Shown: positions 1-7,738 of the stretch, piece after piece
Layout: each line of letters begins with the position of its first letter
How positions within the stretch are numbered: the first letter of the stretch is position 1
DNA from: Acuticoccus sp039034015
GTDB taxonomy: Bacteria; Pseudomonadota; Alphaproteobacteria; Rhizobiales; Amorphaceae
Direction: 5' to 3'
Length of the DNA: 64,000 bases
Assembly: GCA_039034015.1 (NCBI GenBank)
Contig: JBCCBM010000006.1
Coordinates: forward strand, 1-64,000
Position numbers and translations under genes: made by a program
The notes under the pieces: generated by a model
The model's input: the letters and a program-made list of their open reading frames with translations, nothing else
The model's database searches: none
What the model was told of the DNA's origin: nothing

Positions 1-24
1 CGCAGCGCCCGCGCCGCCGCCTGA
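1..24 (+). CDS. Possible C-terminal tail of an upstream gene (uvrC?)
   Basis: Frame 1 reads RSARAAA followed by TGA at 22-24. In many Rhizobiales the gene just before pgsA is uvrC, so this may be its end. Eight codons are too few to identify a protein, and the call rests on gene order alone. Confidence 0.25.
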   Translation, partial: RSARAAA

Positions 25-31
25 GCCGCGC

Positions 32-688
32 GTGGCCGCCGCCGTGCCTGCGCCGCCGCAAGCCCCGTCGCCGCCGGCCGAACCGCGGGCGAGCGGCGCA
101 AAGGTGACGCACGCACCGCCCATCGCGACCATCTCGCTCCCCAACCTTTTGACGGGCGCGCGGATCGTGATGGTGCTCTTCATCGCGATCTTGCTGTTGT
201 GGCCGTTCGGCCCGCTCCTCACAGGGGCGCTCCTCCTGTTTGGCTTGGCCGCCCTTACCGATTGGCTAGACGGGAAGCTTGCCCGCGCCTGGAACCTTGA
301 GACCGACCTTGGCCGGATGATGGACCACATCGCCGACAAGCTGTTGGTGGCGGTCACCCTGGTGTGCCTCTGCGCCGTCGGCCTCATCGACGGGTTGAAC
401 GCATTCGCCGCCGCGCTCATCCTCGCCCGCGAAATCGCCATCTCGGGCCTGCGCGAACACTTGGGCGCCAAGGGCGTGTCCGTCCCGGTGACGCAGGTCG
501 CCAAGTGGAAGACCACCTTCCAGATGGTGGCGCTTGCGGCCATCATGGCAGCGCCGCTCGCGCCTCTGGAGAGCGTTGCGCGCTTTGCAGGCCTTCTCAT
601 CCTGTGGGCGGCCATGGCGATGACGCTGGTGAGCGGCCTTCAATACGTGATGGCCACCAAGGACGCGTGGGACAACGATGCGCGTTAA
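32..688 (+). CDS. pgsA: CDP-diacylglycerol--glycerol-3-phosphate 3-phosphatidyltransferase
   Basis: Membrane enzyme that makes phosphatidylglycerol phosphate from CDP-diacylglycerol and glycerol 3-phosphate. The complete CDP-alcohol phosphatidyltransferase signature DG-x2-AR-x8-G-x3-D-x3-D is present (DGKLAR ... GRMMDHIAD, about residues 78-100), with several hydrophobic helices around it. The 218-residue form from the GTG at 32 carries an Ala/Pro-rich N-terminus of about 30 residues before SLPNLLTGARI. A GTG at 104 would give a more usual 194 residues, and neither start has a clear ribosome-binding site. The frame stays open to the window edge. It overlaps moaD by 11 nt. Confidence 0.9.
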   Translation: MAAAVPAPPQAPSPPAEPRASGAKVTHAPPIATISLPNLLTGARIVMVLFIAILLLWPFGPLLTGALLLFGLAALTDWLDGKLARAWNLETDLGRMMDHIADKLLVAVTLVCLCAVGLIDGLNAFAAALILAREIAISGLREHLGAKGVSVPVTQVAKWKTTFQMVALAAIMAAPLAPLESVARFAGLLILWAAMAMTLVSGLQYVMATKDAWDNDAR

Positions 689-929
689 ATATTTTGCCTG
701 GGTGCGCGAGCGGATTGGCGTCGCGGAGGAGGAGATCACCCTCCCCGACACCGTCGTCACCGCCCACGACCTCATTGCGCATCTCAAATCCCGCGGGGAG
801 GGCTACGCCCATGCGCTGGAGCGGGACGCCTTCATCCGCGTTGCGGCCGACCAGATGCATGTGGCCCACGACACACCCATCCGCGAGGCACGGGAGGTGG
901 CGCTCTTCCCGCCGATGACGGGCGGATGA
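678..929 (+). CDS. moaD: Molybdopterin synthase small subunit (sulfur carrier MoaD)
   Basis: Ubiquitin-like sulfur carrier of molybdopterin synthase. The C-terminal thiocarboxylated Gly is donated to precursor Z in the MoaE active site. The 83-residue length is typical, and the protein ends in the diagnostic Gly-Gly (PPMTGG). The start overlaps the end of pgsA, and the TGA overlaps the ATG of moaE (ATGA), so the two subunits should be translationally coupled and made in equal amounts. Confidence 0.93.
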   Translation: MRVKYFAWVRERIGVAEEEITLPDTVVTAHDLIAHLKSRGEGYAHALERDAFIRVAADQMHVAHDTPIREAREVALFPPMTGG

Positions 930-1378
930 TCACGGTCGCCGTCACCGCCGAGCCGCTGGACCTCAATGTGTGGCTCGCACAACTGCCCCAGACGGAGGGG
1001 ACCGGCGCGGTCGCCACCTTTGCCGGCTACTGCCGGGGCGAGGCGGGTCGGTTGGCAGCGCTTGAGCTGGAGCACTACCCCGGCATGGCCGAGGGCGAGA
1101 TGAAGCGCATCGCCACCGAGGCGATGGCACGCTGGCCCATCCATGGCGTGGTCGCGGTGCACCGGTGCGGGCTCGTGACGGTGGGCGCACCAATCGTGCT
1201 GGTCGCGACAAGTTCGGCCCACCGGGACGCCGCGTTCGACGCCACGCGCTACGTCATGGACTTTTTGAAAACCGATGCGCCGTTTTGGAAGCGCGAGCAC
1301 CATGCGGACGGCACGGTGGGCGCCTGGATCGAGGCCAACGCCAAGGATGACGCGGCGCGCGCACGCTGGGCGCCGTAA
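926..1378 (+). CDS. moaE: Molybdopterin synthase catalytic subunit MoaE
   Basis: Large subunit of molybdopterin synthase, which converts cyclic pyranopterin monophosphate to molybdopterin using MoaD thiocarboxylate. The 150-residue length is normal. Conserved parts visible are GTGAVATFAGYCRG near the N-terminus, LELEHYPGMAE, and the C-terminal catalytic Lys region FWKREHHADG. It starts in the ATGA overlap with moaD and closes the pgsA-moaD-moaE operon. Confidence 0.94.
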   Translation: MITVAVTAEPLDLNVWLAQLPQTEGTGAVATFAGYCRGEAGRLAALELEHYPGMAEGEMKRIATEAMARWPIHGVVAVHRCGLVTVGAPIVLVATSSAHRDAAFDATRYVMDFLKTDAPFWKREHHADGTVGAWIEANAKDDAARARWAP

Positions 1379-1444
1379 TCGTCGCACGCGGGCGCGGTGG
1401 GCGCGATCAGCCCTATATCGGTGGCAACCGATTGGGGGTGAGTG

Positions 1445-2809
1445 ATGTCGATGGACGCGGAACGCAACCGATTTTCCAGCCGTGCCGGCCGTTATGCGCG
1501 GGTCGGCGGCAACATGACGGGCGTTGCGGCCAAAATGATCGGCGGCCGCATTTTCGGCGGCGAGTTCGCCCACGACAAAAACGCGGCCGAACTCACCAAG
1601 GCGCTGGGCAACCTTAAAGGCCCCATCATGAAGGTCGCGCAGTTGATCGCGACCATCCCCGATGCCGTCCCGCCCGAGTATGCCGCGGAACTTGCCAGCC
1701 TCCAGTCCAACGCGCCGCCCATGGGCTACCCCTTCGTCAAGCGGCGCATGGCGGCCGAGCTTGGCCCCAACTGGCTCCAGCGGTTCGACCGGTTTGAGAA
1801 GGAGCCCGCCGCCGCCGCCTCCCTCGGCCAAGTCCACCGCGGCCGCACGCTGGCGGGCGAAACGGTCGCCTGCAAACTCCAATACCCCGACATGGACAGC
1901 GCCATCGAGGCTGATCTCAACCAGCTTGGCCTCGTCTTCCAGCTTCACAAGCGCATGCGCTCCGGCATCGACACCAGCCAGATCCGCGAAGAGATCGCCG
2001 ATCGCCTGCGCGAAGAGCTCGATTATTCCCGCGAGGCGCAGGCCGCAAAGCTTTATTCCATCACCTTCGACGGGGACGCTGCGGTGCGCGTGCCCACCAT
2101 CCACACCGACCTCTCCACAAAGCGCCTGCTGACGCTGGGTTGGCTCGATGGCAAGCGCCTGCTCGACTACAAGGAGGCCCCCCTAGAGGTGCGCAACCGC
2201 CTCGCCAAGGCGCTCTTCCGCGCTTACTGGCACCCCTTTGCCGACATTGCCGTCATCCACGGTGACCCGCACCTTGGCAATTACACCGTCTTCGAGGAGG
2301 GCGGCGAACCCGCCGGCATCAACCTTCTGGACTATGGCTGCATCCGCATTTTCCCGGTGCGCTTCGCAAAAGGCGTCATCGAGCTTTACGACGGCCTTTT
2401 GCACGGCGACGATGCGCGCGTCGTCCACGCCTACGAGACCTGGGGCTTTCGCGGCCTCTCGCGCGAGGTGATCGACATCCTCAACATTTGGGCCCGCTTC
2501 ATTTACGGCCCTATCCTGGAAGATCGCGTGCGCACGCTCGCCGATGGGACAAAACCCGGCGAATACGGGCGCAAGGAAGCCTTTTCGGTCCACAAGGCGC
2601 TGAAGGAGAAGGGGCCTGTGACGGTGCCGCGCGAGTTCGTATTCATGGATCGCGCGGCGATCGGCCTTGGCGCAGTGCTTCTCCACCTTCAGGCCGAACT
2701 CAATTTTTACGAGATTTTTCAGGATGAACTGGCGAGCTGCCCCCAAGATGCGCTGGAGGCGCGCCAGACCAATGCGCTGAATGCGGCGGGCCTGCCGATC
2801 CCCGCCTAA
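1445..2809 (+). CDS. ABC1/UbiB-like atypical kinase (AarF/ABC1 family)
   Basis: Protein-kinase-like-fold protein of the ABC1/ADCK/UbiB family, whose members act in ubiquinone or lipid homeostasis. Visible motifs are the family N-terminal helix region with KVAQ in place of the usual KxGQ (about residue 63), the Ala-rich nucleotide loop AAAASLGQVHRG (about residue 120), the catalytic loop HGDPHLGNY (about residue 275), and the metal-binding LLDYGCIR. It has 454 residues. A GGGGGTG stretch lies upstream of the ATG at 1445; a GTG at 1442 is also in frame. It is monocistronic, and its stop overlaps that of the convergent NIPSNAP gene. The precise substrate is unknown. Confidence 0.82.
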   Translation: MSMDAERNRFSSRAGRYARVGGNMTGVAAKMIGGRIFGGEFAHDKNAAELTKALGNLKGPIMKVAQLIATIPDAVPPEYAAELASLQSNAPPMGYPFVKRRMAAELGPNWLQRFDRFEKEPAAAASLGQVHRGRTLAGETVACKLQYPDMDSAIEADLNQLGLVFQLHKRMRSGIDTSQIREEIADRLREELDYSREAQAAKLYSITFDGDAAVRVPTIHTDLSTKRLLTLGWLDGKRLLDYKEAPLEVRNRLAKALFRAYWHPFADIAVIHGDPHLGNYTVFEEGGEPAGINLLDYGCIRIFPVRFAKGVIELYDGLLHGDDARVVHAYETWGFRGLSREVIDILNIWARFIYGPILEDRVRTLADGTKPGEYGRKEAFSVHKALKEKGPVTVPREFVFMDRAAIGLGAVLLHLQAELNFYEIFQDELASCPQDALEARQTNALNAAGLPIPA

Positions 2810-3147
2810 GAAAGGTGTGCCGCAAGCCCCGATTGGTCGAAAAACGGCGCGGGTTTCAAAAGGACGCTGTTTTGGCTGATGAGGAAGCCGGCCGCCTCGC
2901 TTTTGGCGATGTAGGCTTGCCAGGCGGGGTCGGCCATCATGGCGGCCCGCTTTTGAGCGCGATCGTCCGCGCTGCGAAACACCCAAACGTGGACGTAGGC
3001 ATTGGGGTCACCGGTCTCGCCCGCCGCGTAAAGCAGCGGGCGGCCGAGGTGTTTGGACTGCACGGCAAAACCCTCGGCCTCGTAGAGCGCCATTTGTTTG
3101 GCGAGCGTGAAGGGGCGGCAGACGTACGTCCGGTGGTCAAAAATCAT
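2806..3147 (-). CDS. NIPSNAP family protein
   Basis: Small (113-residue) ferredoxin-like alpha-beta-barrel protein of the NIPSNAP family. Characteristic parts are the N-terminal DHRTYVCRPFTLAKQMALYE, then YVHVWVFRSADDRAQKRAAM and DPAWQAYI. No enzymatic activity is established for this family. Its ATG overlaps the stop of the citryl-CoA lyase gene (ATGA), making it the last gene of a three-gene operon, so it probably serves the same acyl-CoA pathway. Confidence 0.85.
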   Translation of the reverse strand: MIFDHRTYVCRPFTLAKQMALYEAEGFAVQSKHLGRPLLYAAGETGDPNAYVHVWVFRSADDRAQKRAAMMADPAWQAYIAKSEAAGFLISQNSVLLKPAPFFDQSGLAAHLS

Positions 3148-3926
3148 GGGCGCGGCTTTCGTTCGGGGCCGTCATAGGTCCAGCGATAGTGGGGCGGGGT
3201 GGGGCCCTTGTTGCGCCCGCCCTGTTGCATTTGCTCCCAGGCGTGGGCAATCGCGCCCACCGACCGGCTGAGGCAAAAAAGCCCCCGCGCGAGGGGCGGC
3301 GCAAAGCCGAGCTCCGCGTAAATCGCGGCGGTCGCCCCATCAATGTTCATGGGCACCGGCTTGCCGCGCTCGGCCGAAAGGTGCGCCTCGATGGCCTCGG
3401 CGATCGTGCCGAACCGGCCGGTGACGGTGCCGGCGGCCGCAGCCTCCGCCACCAGCGCCATCAGCCGCGGCGCCCGCGGGTCTTTTGGTTTGTGGAAGCG
3501 GTGGCCAAAGCCGGGTACGAATTTGCCGTGCGCGGCGCGCCATTCGTCCAGCGTTTTGGGAAGGTCGCCGCTCTCGGCGATGCGGTGATAAAGGGTGACG
3601 GCCTGTTCGCCCGCGCCGCCGTGCACGTCGTCCAGCATGTTGACGGCGCTGGCGAGCGCCCCGTTCAGCCCCAGCCCGCAGGTGACGGCCATGCGCGCCG
3701 TCGCGATGGAGGGTGCCTGGGGGCCGTGATCGACAGCCGCCACAAGTGCCGCCTCAAGGAGCGCGCCCTCCTCTGCCGATGGCAACGCGCCGCGGGTCAA
3801 CAGCCAGACCATCTGCGGGAAGGTGACTGTGCCGATGAGATCCTCGATGGCGTGGCCGGAGAAGTGGATTTTTCCAGGCTCCATCTCGATGATGTTTGTG
3901 CGCCACCAATCGGCCACATCGCTCAT
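3144..3926 (-). CDS. Citryl-CoA lyase / citrate synthase-like protein
   Basis: This 260-residue protein belongs to the short citrate-synthase-fold group annotated as citryl-CoA lyase, which retains only the core and C-terminal catalytic parts of citrate synthase (about 430 residues). The catalytic residues are recognisable: His in DDVHGGAGEQ, His in VPGFGHRFH and Asp in PMNIDGATAA. It would cleave a citryl-CoA-like (2-hydroxy-2-carboxyacyl) CoA ester to acetyl-CoA and a 2-oxo acid, or do the reverse. Start and stop both sit in ATGA overlaps, after a family III CoA-transferase that could supply the CoA ester. The true substrate cannot be read from sequence. Confidence 0.8.
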   Translation of the reverse strand: MSDVADWWRTNIIEMEPGKIHFSGHAIEDLIGTVTFPQMVWLLTRGALPSAEEGALLEAALVAAVDHGPQAPSIATARMAVTCGLGLNGALASAVNMLDDVHGGAGEQAVTLYHRIAESGDLPKTLDEWRAAHGKFVPGFGHRFHKPKDPRAPRLMALVAEAAAAGTVTGRFGTIAEAIEAHLSAERGKPVPMNIDGATAAIYAELGFAPPLARGLFCLSRSVGAIAHAWEQMQQGGRNKGPTPPHYRWTYDGPERKPRP

Positions 3927-5113
3927 AGGACGCCCTCCGCCGCCAGCGTTTTCAGCGTTTCATCATTGACGCCGAGGTCGCCGAAAATTTCCGCGTTCGC
4001 CTCTCCCAGCGCCGGCGGCGGGGTTTTGACGCACTGCGCGGCCCCGTCCAGCTTGATGCCTGTGGAGACCACATCGATGGGCCGGCCGGCGGGCGTTTCC
4101 TCAAAATGGGCCAAGAACCCCCGCTCCGCGATCTGCGGCATTTTTAGAATTTCCGGCACGGTCAGCACCGCGCCGGCCGGCACACCGATCCTGTTAAATT
4201 CTTTGGCCCAATCGCGGGCAGGGCGGGTTTTGAGCGTTTCCTCAAGCTCCGCCTTCAGCGTGGCGCGGTTGGCCTTCCGGTCCTCCCGGGTTGCGTACTC
4301 TGGGCGCGCCAAAAGGTCCTCGCGGCCGATGTGGGTTGCCAGAAGGCGCCACTGTTCGTCCTTGTTGGCGGCAATGTTGATGGGGCCGCCGCCGGCCTCA
4401 AAGGTGCCGGAGGGGGCGCTGGTGACGTTCTCGTTCCCCTGCGGGCCGGGGGTGACGCCGGCAATCAGGTGGTTGGAGATCACCCACCCCATGGTGGCGA
4501 GCACCGCCTCCAGCATCGAAACATCGATCACCGTGCCGCGGTCGGGCGCGTTGAGGGCAGCGGCGATCGCGAACGCTGCCGTCATGCCGCCCACGGTGTC
4601 GGCAATGGGGTAGCCGACGCGCAAGGGGGCGCTGTCGGCGTCGCCCGTGATGGACATGACGCCTGACGCGCCCTGGATGATTTGGTCATAGGCCGGGCGG
4701 TGCACCCAGGGCCCATCTTGGCCAAAGCCGGAGATGGCGCAGTAGACGAGGCGCGGATTGTCGGCGCGCAGGATGTCGGGGCCGAGGCCAAGGCGATCCA
4801 TCACGCCGGGGCGGAAATTTTCGACCACCACGTCGGCGGTTTTGGCGAGGCGGCGAAAAAGGTCTTTTCCGCGCGCGTCCTTGAGGTTGAGGGTGATGGA
4901 GCGTTTGCCGGCGTTTTGCGCCAGGAACGAGACGCCCATGCCGGCAGCGTTGAGGTCAGGGTCGGCGCCCAGTTCGCGTGCAAGGTCGCCCCGGCCCGGC
5001 ACTTCGACCTTGATCACCTCCGCGCCCATGTGGGCGAGCTGGTGGCAGCAAAACGGGCCGGCCAAAACGTTGGTGAGGTCGAGGACGCGTGTCCCCACAA
5101 GTGGCCGGTGCAT
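3923..5113 (-). CDS. CaiB/BaiF family (class III) CoA-transferase
   Basis: Formyl-CoA-transferase-type enzyme of 396 residues. Features seen are the N-terminal LVGTRVLDLTNVLAGPF, VIKVEVPGRGD, the VVENFRPGVMDRLGLG block and the catalytic Asp in the AYDQIIQGASG segment. The ATG at 5113 is chosen over the in-frame ATG at 5143 because only the former has a strong ribosome-binding site (GGGGGAAC). First gene of an operon with the citryl-CoA lyase-like and NIPSNAP genes, all joined by ATGA overlaps. It probably activates a dicarboxylic or hydroxy acid to its CoA thioester for the lyase; the acid is unknown. Confidence 0.88.
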   Translation of the reverse strand: MHRPLVGTRVLDLTNVLAGPFCCHQLAHMGAEVIKVEVPGRGDLARELGADPDLNAAGMGVSFLAQNAGKRSITLNLKDARGKDLFRRLAKTADVVVENFRPGVMDRLGLGPDILRADNPRLVYCAISGFGQDGPWVHRPAYDQIIQGASGVMSITGDADSAPLRVGYPIADTVGGMTAAFAIAAALNAPDRGTVIDVSMLEAVLATMGWVISNHLIAGVTPGPQGNENVTSAPSGTFEAGGGPINIAANKDEQWRLLATHIGREDLLARPEYATREDRKANRATLKAELEETLKTRPARDWAKEFNRIGVPAGAVLTVPEILKMPQIAERGFLAHFEETPAGRPIDVVSTGIKLDGAAQCVKTPPPALGEANAEIFGDLGVNDETLKTLAAEGVL

Positions 5114-5148
5114 CCGTTCCCCCGCGCGCGTTTGGGGGAGCATTCACG

Positions 5149-5178
5149 AAAAAAGCCCGGGCGCAATGGCCCGGGCTT
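5149..5178 (-). terminator. Rho-independent terminator of glnK-amtB
   Basis: A 10-bp perfect stem (AAGCCCGGGC at 5153-5162, GCCCGGGCTT at 5169-5178) with a 6-nt loop is followed on the minus strand by a run of T. It lies just after the amtB stop codon and before the CoA-transferase gene. Confidence 0.85.
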
Positions 5179-5201
5179 CCCATTCTCGTTGGCGGACCCG
5201 C

Positions 5202-6650
5202 TTAGCGCTGCGGGCCGAACTCCGGATAGCCGAGCACGCCGACTTCGGATTGGTCGAGGCCGACCGCCTCTTCCTCAGGCGTTGCGCGAAGCCCGGTGAC
5301 GGCCGCCAGGATCAGCCACACGATGAGCGAGGCGAAGAAGGCCAAGGCACCGATGGAGATCACGCCGATGAACTGGACGTAGTAGGTGGCGTCCGAGTTC
5401 GTGAGCGGCACAATCATCGTGCCCCAGATGCCGGCGATGAGGTGGGCGGGGATCGCGCCCACCACATCATCGATGCGCATCCGGTCAAGCAGCGGCACGA
5501 AGATGACGATGATGAGGCCGCCGATGCCGCCGATGAAGGCCGCCTGGGCCATGGAAGGCGCCAGAGGCTCGGCGGTGATGGCCACCAGACCACCGATCGC
5601 ACCGTTGAGCGCCATGGTGACGTCGACTTTGCGATAGAGGATCTGCGTGAGGATCACGACCACGACGACACCAGAGGCGGCGGCCGTGTTGGTGTTGACG
5701 AAGATCTTTGCGACCGAGGACGCATCTTCGAGGGTGCCGAGCGCGAGCTGCGAGCCGCCGTTGAAGCCGAACCAGCCGAGCCACAGGATGAACGTGCCAA
5801 GCGTTGCCAGCGGGATGGACGAGCCCGGCATCGGGTGGATCGTGCCGTTCGCGCCGTATTTGCCCGCACGGGCGCCGATCACGAGGGCACCAGCAAGCGC
5901 TGCCCAGCCGCCGACCGAGTGGACGAGGGTGGAGCCGGCAAAGTCGGAGAAGCCCATGCCGTCGAGCCAGCCTGCGCCCCACTCCCAAGACCCGGTGATC
6001 GGATAAAGGATGCCGGTGAGGAAGGCGACGAAGATGAGGAACGGCCAAAGGCGCATGCGTTCCGCGATCGTGCCGGACACGATGGATGCGGTGGTGGCGC
6101 AGAACACCATCTGGAAGAACCAGTCCGAGGCGGCGGCATAGTCACCAGCGTCCGCGGACGGGGCCGGGATTTCCTTCATGGAGAAGGTGCCGAGGTAGCC
6201 TGCGAGACCGGCAATGTTTTCGGCCGTATCCACACCCTCATACATGAGGTTGTAGCCGACCACCCAGAACATCAGACCCGCGATGGAGTAGAGGCTGATA
6301 TTCTTCAAACACTGCATCGCCGCGTTTTTGGAGCGGACGAGGCCGGCCTCCAGCATGGCAAAGCCGCAGGCCATGAACATGACCAGAAAGCCGCCCATGA
6401 GGAAGAGGAGCGTGTTGAAGACATAAGGTTCGGGGGCGGCGGCCTCTTCGGCCGGTTCCGCGGCGGCCGCTTCGAGGGCGGCGATGCGTTCGTTCAGCGC
6501 GTCGATGGCGCCGGTGTCGGCGGGCGCGGCCGCTTCGACGGTCGTTTCGGCGGGGGCGGCGGTGTCCTGGGCAATGGCCGCAGGCGCCGACACCGCCATC
6601 GCGAGGGCCATCATGCCACCCGCGAGGAGGTTTAGGAGTTTCAGCTTCAT
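5202..6650 (-). CDS. amtB: Ammonium transporter AmtB
   Basis: Inner-membrane ammonium channel of 482 residues. A signal peptide (MKLKLLNLLAGGMMALAMAV...) is followed by a short Glu/Ala-rich periplasmic helix (about residues 40-75) and eleven predicted membrane segments. The Amt signature region DFAGSTLVHSVGGWAALAGA, with the pore His, is intact, as is the FQMVFCATTASIVSGTIAER block. The C-terminal cytoplasmic tail ends ...GVLGYPEFGPQR and is the part normally contacted by PII. The start is at 6650, not further upstream, because the upstream frame lies inside glnK. It is cotranscribed with glnK and should respond to nitrogen limitation. Confidence 0.95.
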   Translation of the reverse strand: MKLKLLNLLAGGMMALAMAVSAPAAIAQDTAAPAETTVEAAAPADTGAIDALNERIAALEAAAAEPAEEAAAPEPYVFNTLLFLMGGFLVMFMACGFAMLEAGLVRSKNAAMQCLKNISLYSIAGLMFWVVGYNLMYEGVDTAENIAGLAGYLGTFSMKEIPAPSADAGDYAAASDWFFQMVFCATTASIVSGTIAERMRLWPFLIFVAFLTGILYPITGSWEWGAGWLDGMGFSDFAGSTLVHSVGGWAALAGALVIGARAGKYGANGTIHPMPGSSIPLATLGTFILWLGWFGFNGGSQLALGTLEDASSVAKIFVNTNTAAASGVVVVVILTQILYRKVDVTMALNGAIGGLVAITAEPLAPSMAQAAFIGGIGGLIIVIFVPLLDRMRIDDVVGAIPAHLIAGIWGTMIVPLTNSDATYYVQFIGVISIGALAFFASLIVWLILAAVTGLRATPEEEAVGLDQSEVGVLGYPEFGPQR

Positions 6651-6681
6651 GGATTGATCCGCTAACGAGGGGGAGTTGGGA

Positions 6682-7020
6682 TTAGAGGGCTTCGGCGTCG
6701 ATCTCGCCCGTGCGCACGCGCACCACGCTGTCGAGCGTGTAGACGAAGATCTTTCCGTCACCGATTTGGCCGGTTTGGGCGCTCTGCTGGATCGCCTCGA
6801 CGACGCGCGGCACGTCGGGGTCGGCCACGGCAAGCTCAATCTTCAGTTTGGGCAGAAAGCTGACGGCGTATTCGGTGCCGCGATAGACTTCGGTATGGCC
6901 TTTTTGGCGGCCATAGCCCTTCACTTCGCTCACGGTGAGGCCCGAGACGCCCGCTCCGGTGAGCGCGTCCCTGACCTCGTCCAGTTTGAACGGCTTTATG
7001 ATCGCCATCACAATTTTCAT
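6682..7020 (-). CDS. glnK: Nitrogen regulatory protein PII (GlnK)
   Basis: Trimeric PII signal protein of exactly 112 residues, starting MKIVMAIIKPFKLDEVRDAL. The T-loop with the uridylylated Tyr51 is present (GRQKGHTEVYRGTEY), as are the B-loop (TGQIGDGKIFVY) and the C-loop. It binds AmtB and blocks ammonium uptake when nitrogen is plentiful. It lies 31 nt upstream of amtB, the classic glnK-amtB pair, behind a sigma-54 promoter. An ATG six nt upstream (MRMKIV) is an alternative start. Confidence 0.95.
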   Translation of the reverse strand: MKIVMAIIKPFKLDEVRDALTGAGVSGLTVSEVKGYGRQKGHTEVYRGTEYAVSFLPKLKIELAVADPDVPRVVEAIQQSAQTGQIGDGKIFVYTLDSVVRVRTGEIDAEAL

Positions 7021-7080
7021 GCGCATTTCCTTCGGTTCATCGGGGCAACCGTCCCCGGCCGCGCTGATCGCGCGTTGTCT

Positions 7081-7096
7081 TACAAGGCGCGTGCCA
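7081..7096 (-). promoter_or_regulatory. Sigma-54 (RpoN) promoter of glnK-amtB
   Basis: On the minus strand the sequence is TGGCACGCGCCTTGTA. It matches the -24/-12 consensus TGGCACG-N4-TTGCA with correct spacing and one mismatch (TTGTA for TTGCA). It lies about 60 nt before the glnK start codon. NtrC-dependent activation in nitrogen limitation is expected for this gene pair. Confidence 0.8.
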
Positions 7097-7174
7097 ATCG
7101 AATGACCGGCACTTGCCTCAATCCTCACCAGCGCGACTGCCTAAGCGCTGTGCATTTGCTGAAAGGGTTGGCGT

Positions 7175-7471
7175 TTAGCCCGGCGCGTCGCCGCCGCCCC
7201 AGTGACGCGCCGTGTGGATGACGCGCACGATCGACACGTAATTGCCCGTCACGCGGTAGACGATGATGTAGCGGGTGCGCGGCACGATCTTCTCGAAGGT
7301 GCCCGCCTGGCGGCCGGGGCGGCCGGTCTGAAAGTCGCTGAGCGCGTTGCCGGCACTTTCCAGTCGGTCGGCCAACCGCGTCGCCGAGGATGGGTTCTCT
7401 TGGGCAACGAAGACAGACGCGTCGATCACGTCGTCCAGCGCATCGCGCGACCAGACGACTGGTTTCTTCAT
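7175..7471 (-). CDS. ParE/RelE-superfamily toxin of a type II toxin-antitoxin pair
   Basis: A 98-residue protein with the ParE/RelE fold pattern: N-terminal VWSRDALDDVIDASVFVAQENPSSA (two helices), then FEKIVPRTRYIIVYRVTGNYVSIVRVIHTARHW, the beta-sheet core ending in the usual HxxRxW. ParE-type toxins poison gyrase and RelE-type ones cleave mRNA; sequence alone does not decide, but the helices and the end motif resemble ParE more. Its ATG overlaps the antitoxin stop (ATGA). Confidence 0.85.
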   Translation of the reverse strand: MKKPVVWSRDALDDVIDASVFVAQENPSSATRLADRLESAGNALSDFQTGRPGRQAGTFEKIVPRTRYIIVYRVTGNYVSIVRVIHTARHWGGGDAPG

Positions 7472-7713
7472 TTGCTCGCGCGGTCGATCGCAGCGCGAAG
7501 TTCGCGCATTGCCTCATCATGCGGGACCACCCGCCCCGCCTCCACATCGGCCAAGCCGCGCTGGATGCCCTCAAGAATCTCAAGCTGCTCTTCGACATAC
7601 GCGACAATGGCTTGGGCGGCGAGGGTGGAGGCGCCGCGCTGGGTGGCCTCGCCCAGCGCCTCGAGCTTTTCGGTGGTGCCCTCAGGAAGCGGGACGTTCA
7701 GCGTCTCTGTCAT
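7468..7713 (-). CDS. Antitoxin of the ParE-type module (CopG/RHH-like)
   Basis: An 81-residue protein beginning MTETLNVPLPEGTTEKLEAL. The short N-terminal strand followed by two helices fits a ribbon-helix-helix DNA-binding domain, and the acidic C-terminal helix (EGIQRGLADVEAGRVVPHDE) resembles toxin-wrapping tails of ParD-type antitoxins. It precedes and overlaps the toxin gene, the usual order. The module should autoregulate, but I did not find a clear operator. An in-frame ATG at 7767 would overlap the SDR gene and is less likely. Confidence 0.82.
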   Translation of the reverse strand: MTETLNVPLPEGTTEKLEALGEATQRGASTLAAQAIVAYVEEQLEILEGIQRGLADVEAGRVVPHDEAMRELRAAIDRASK

Positions 7714-7738
7714 CACCGGTCCTCCGTATGCCCCGCGA

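Noticed and set aside
803..2104. 433-codon minus-strand reading frame opposite moaE and the ABC1-like gene
   Set aside because: Antisense to strongly identified genes, with no recognisable domain.
4758..6635. 625-codon plus-strand reading frame opposite amtB and the CoA-transferase gene
   Set aside because: Antisense shadow of two well-supported genes. Composition is Arg/Asp/Glu-rich with no family resemblance.
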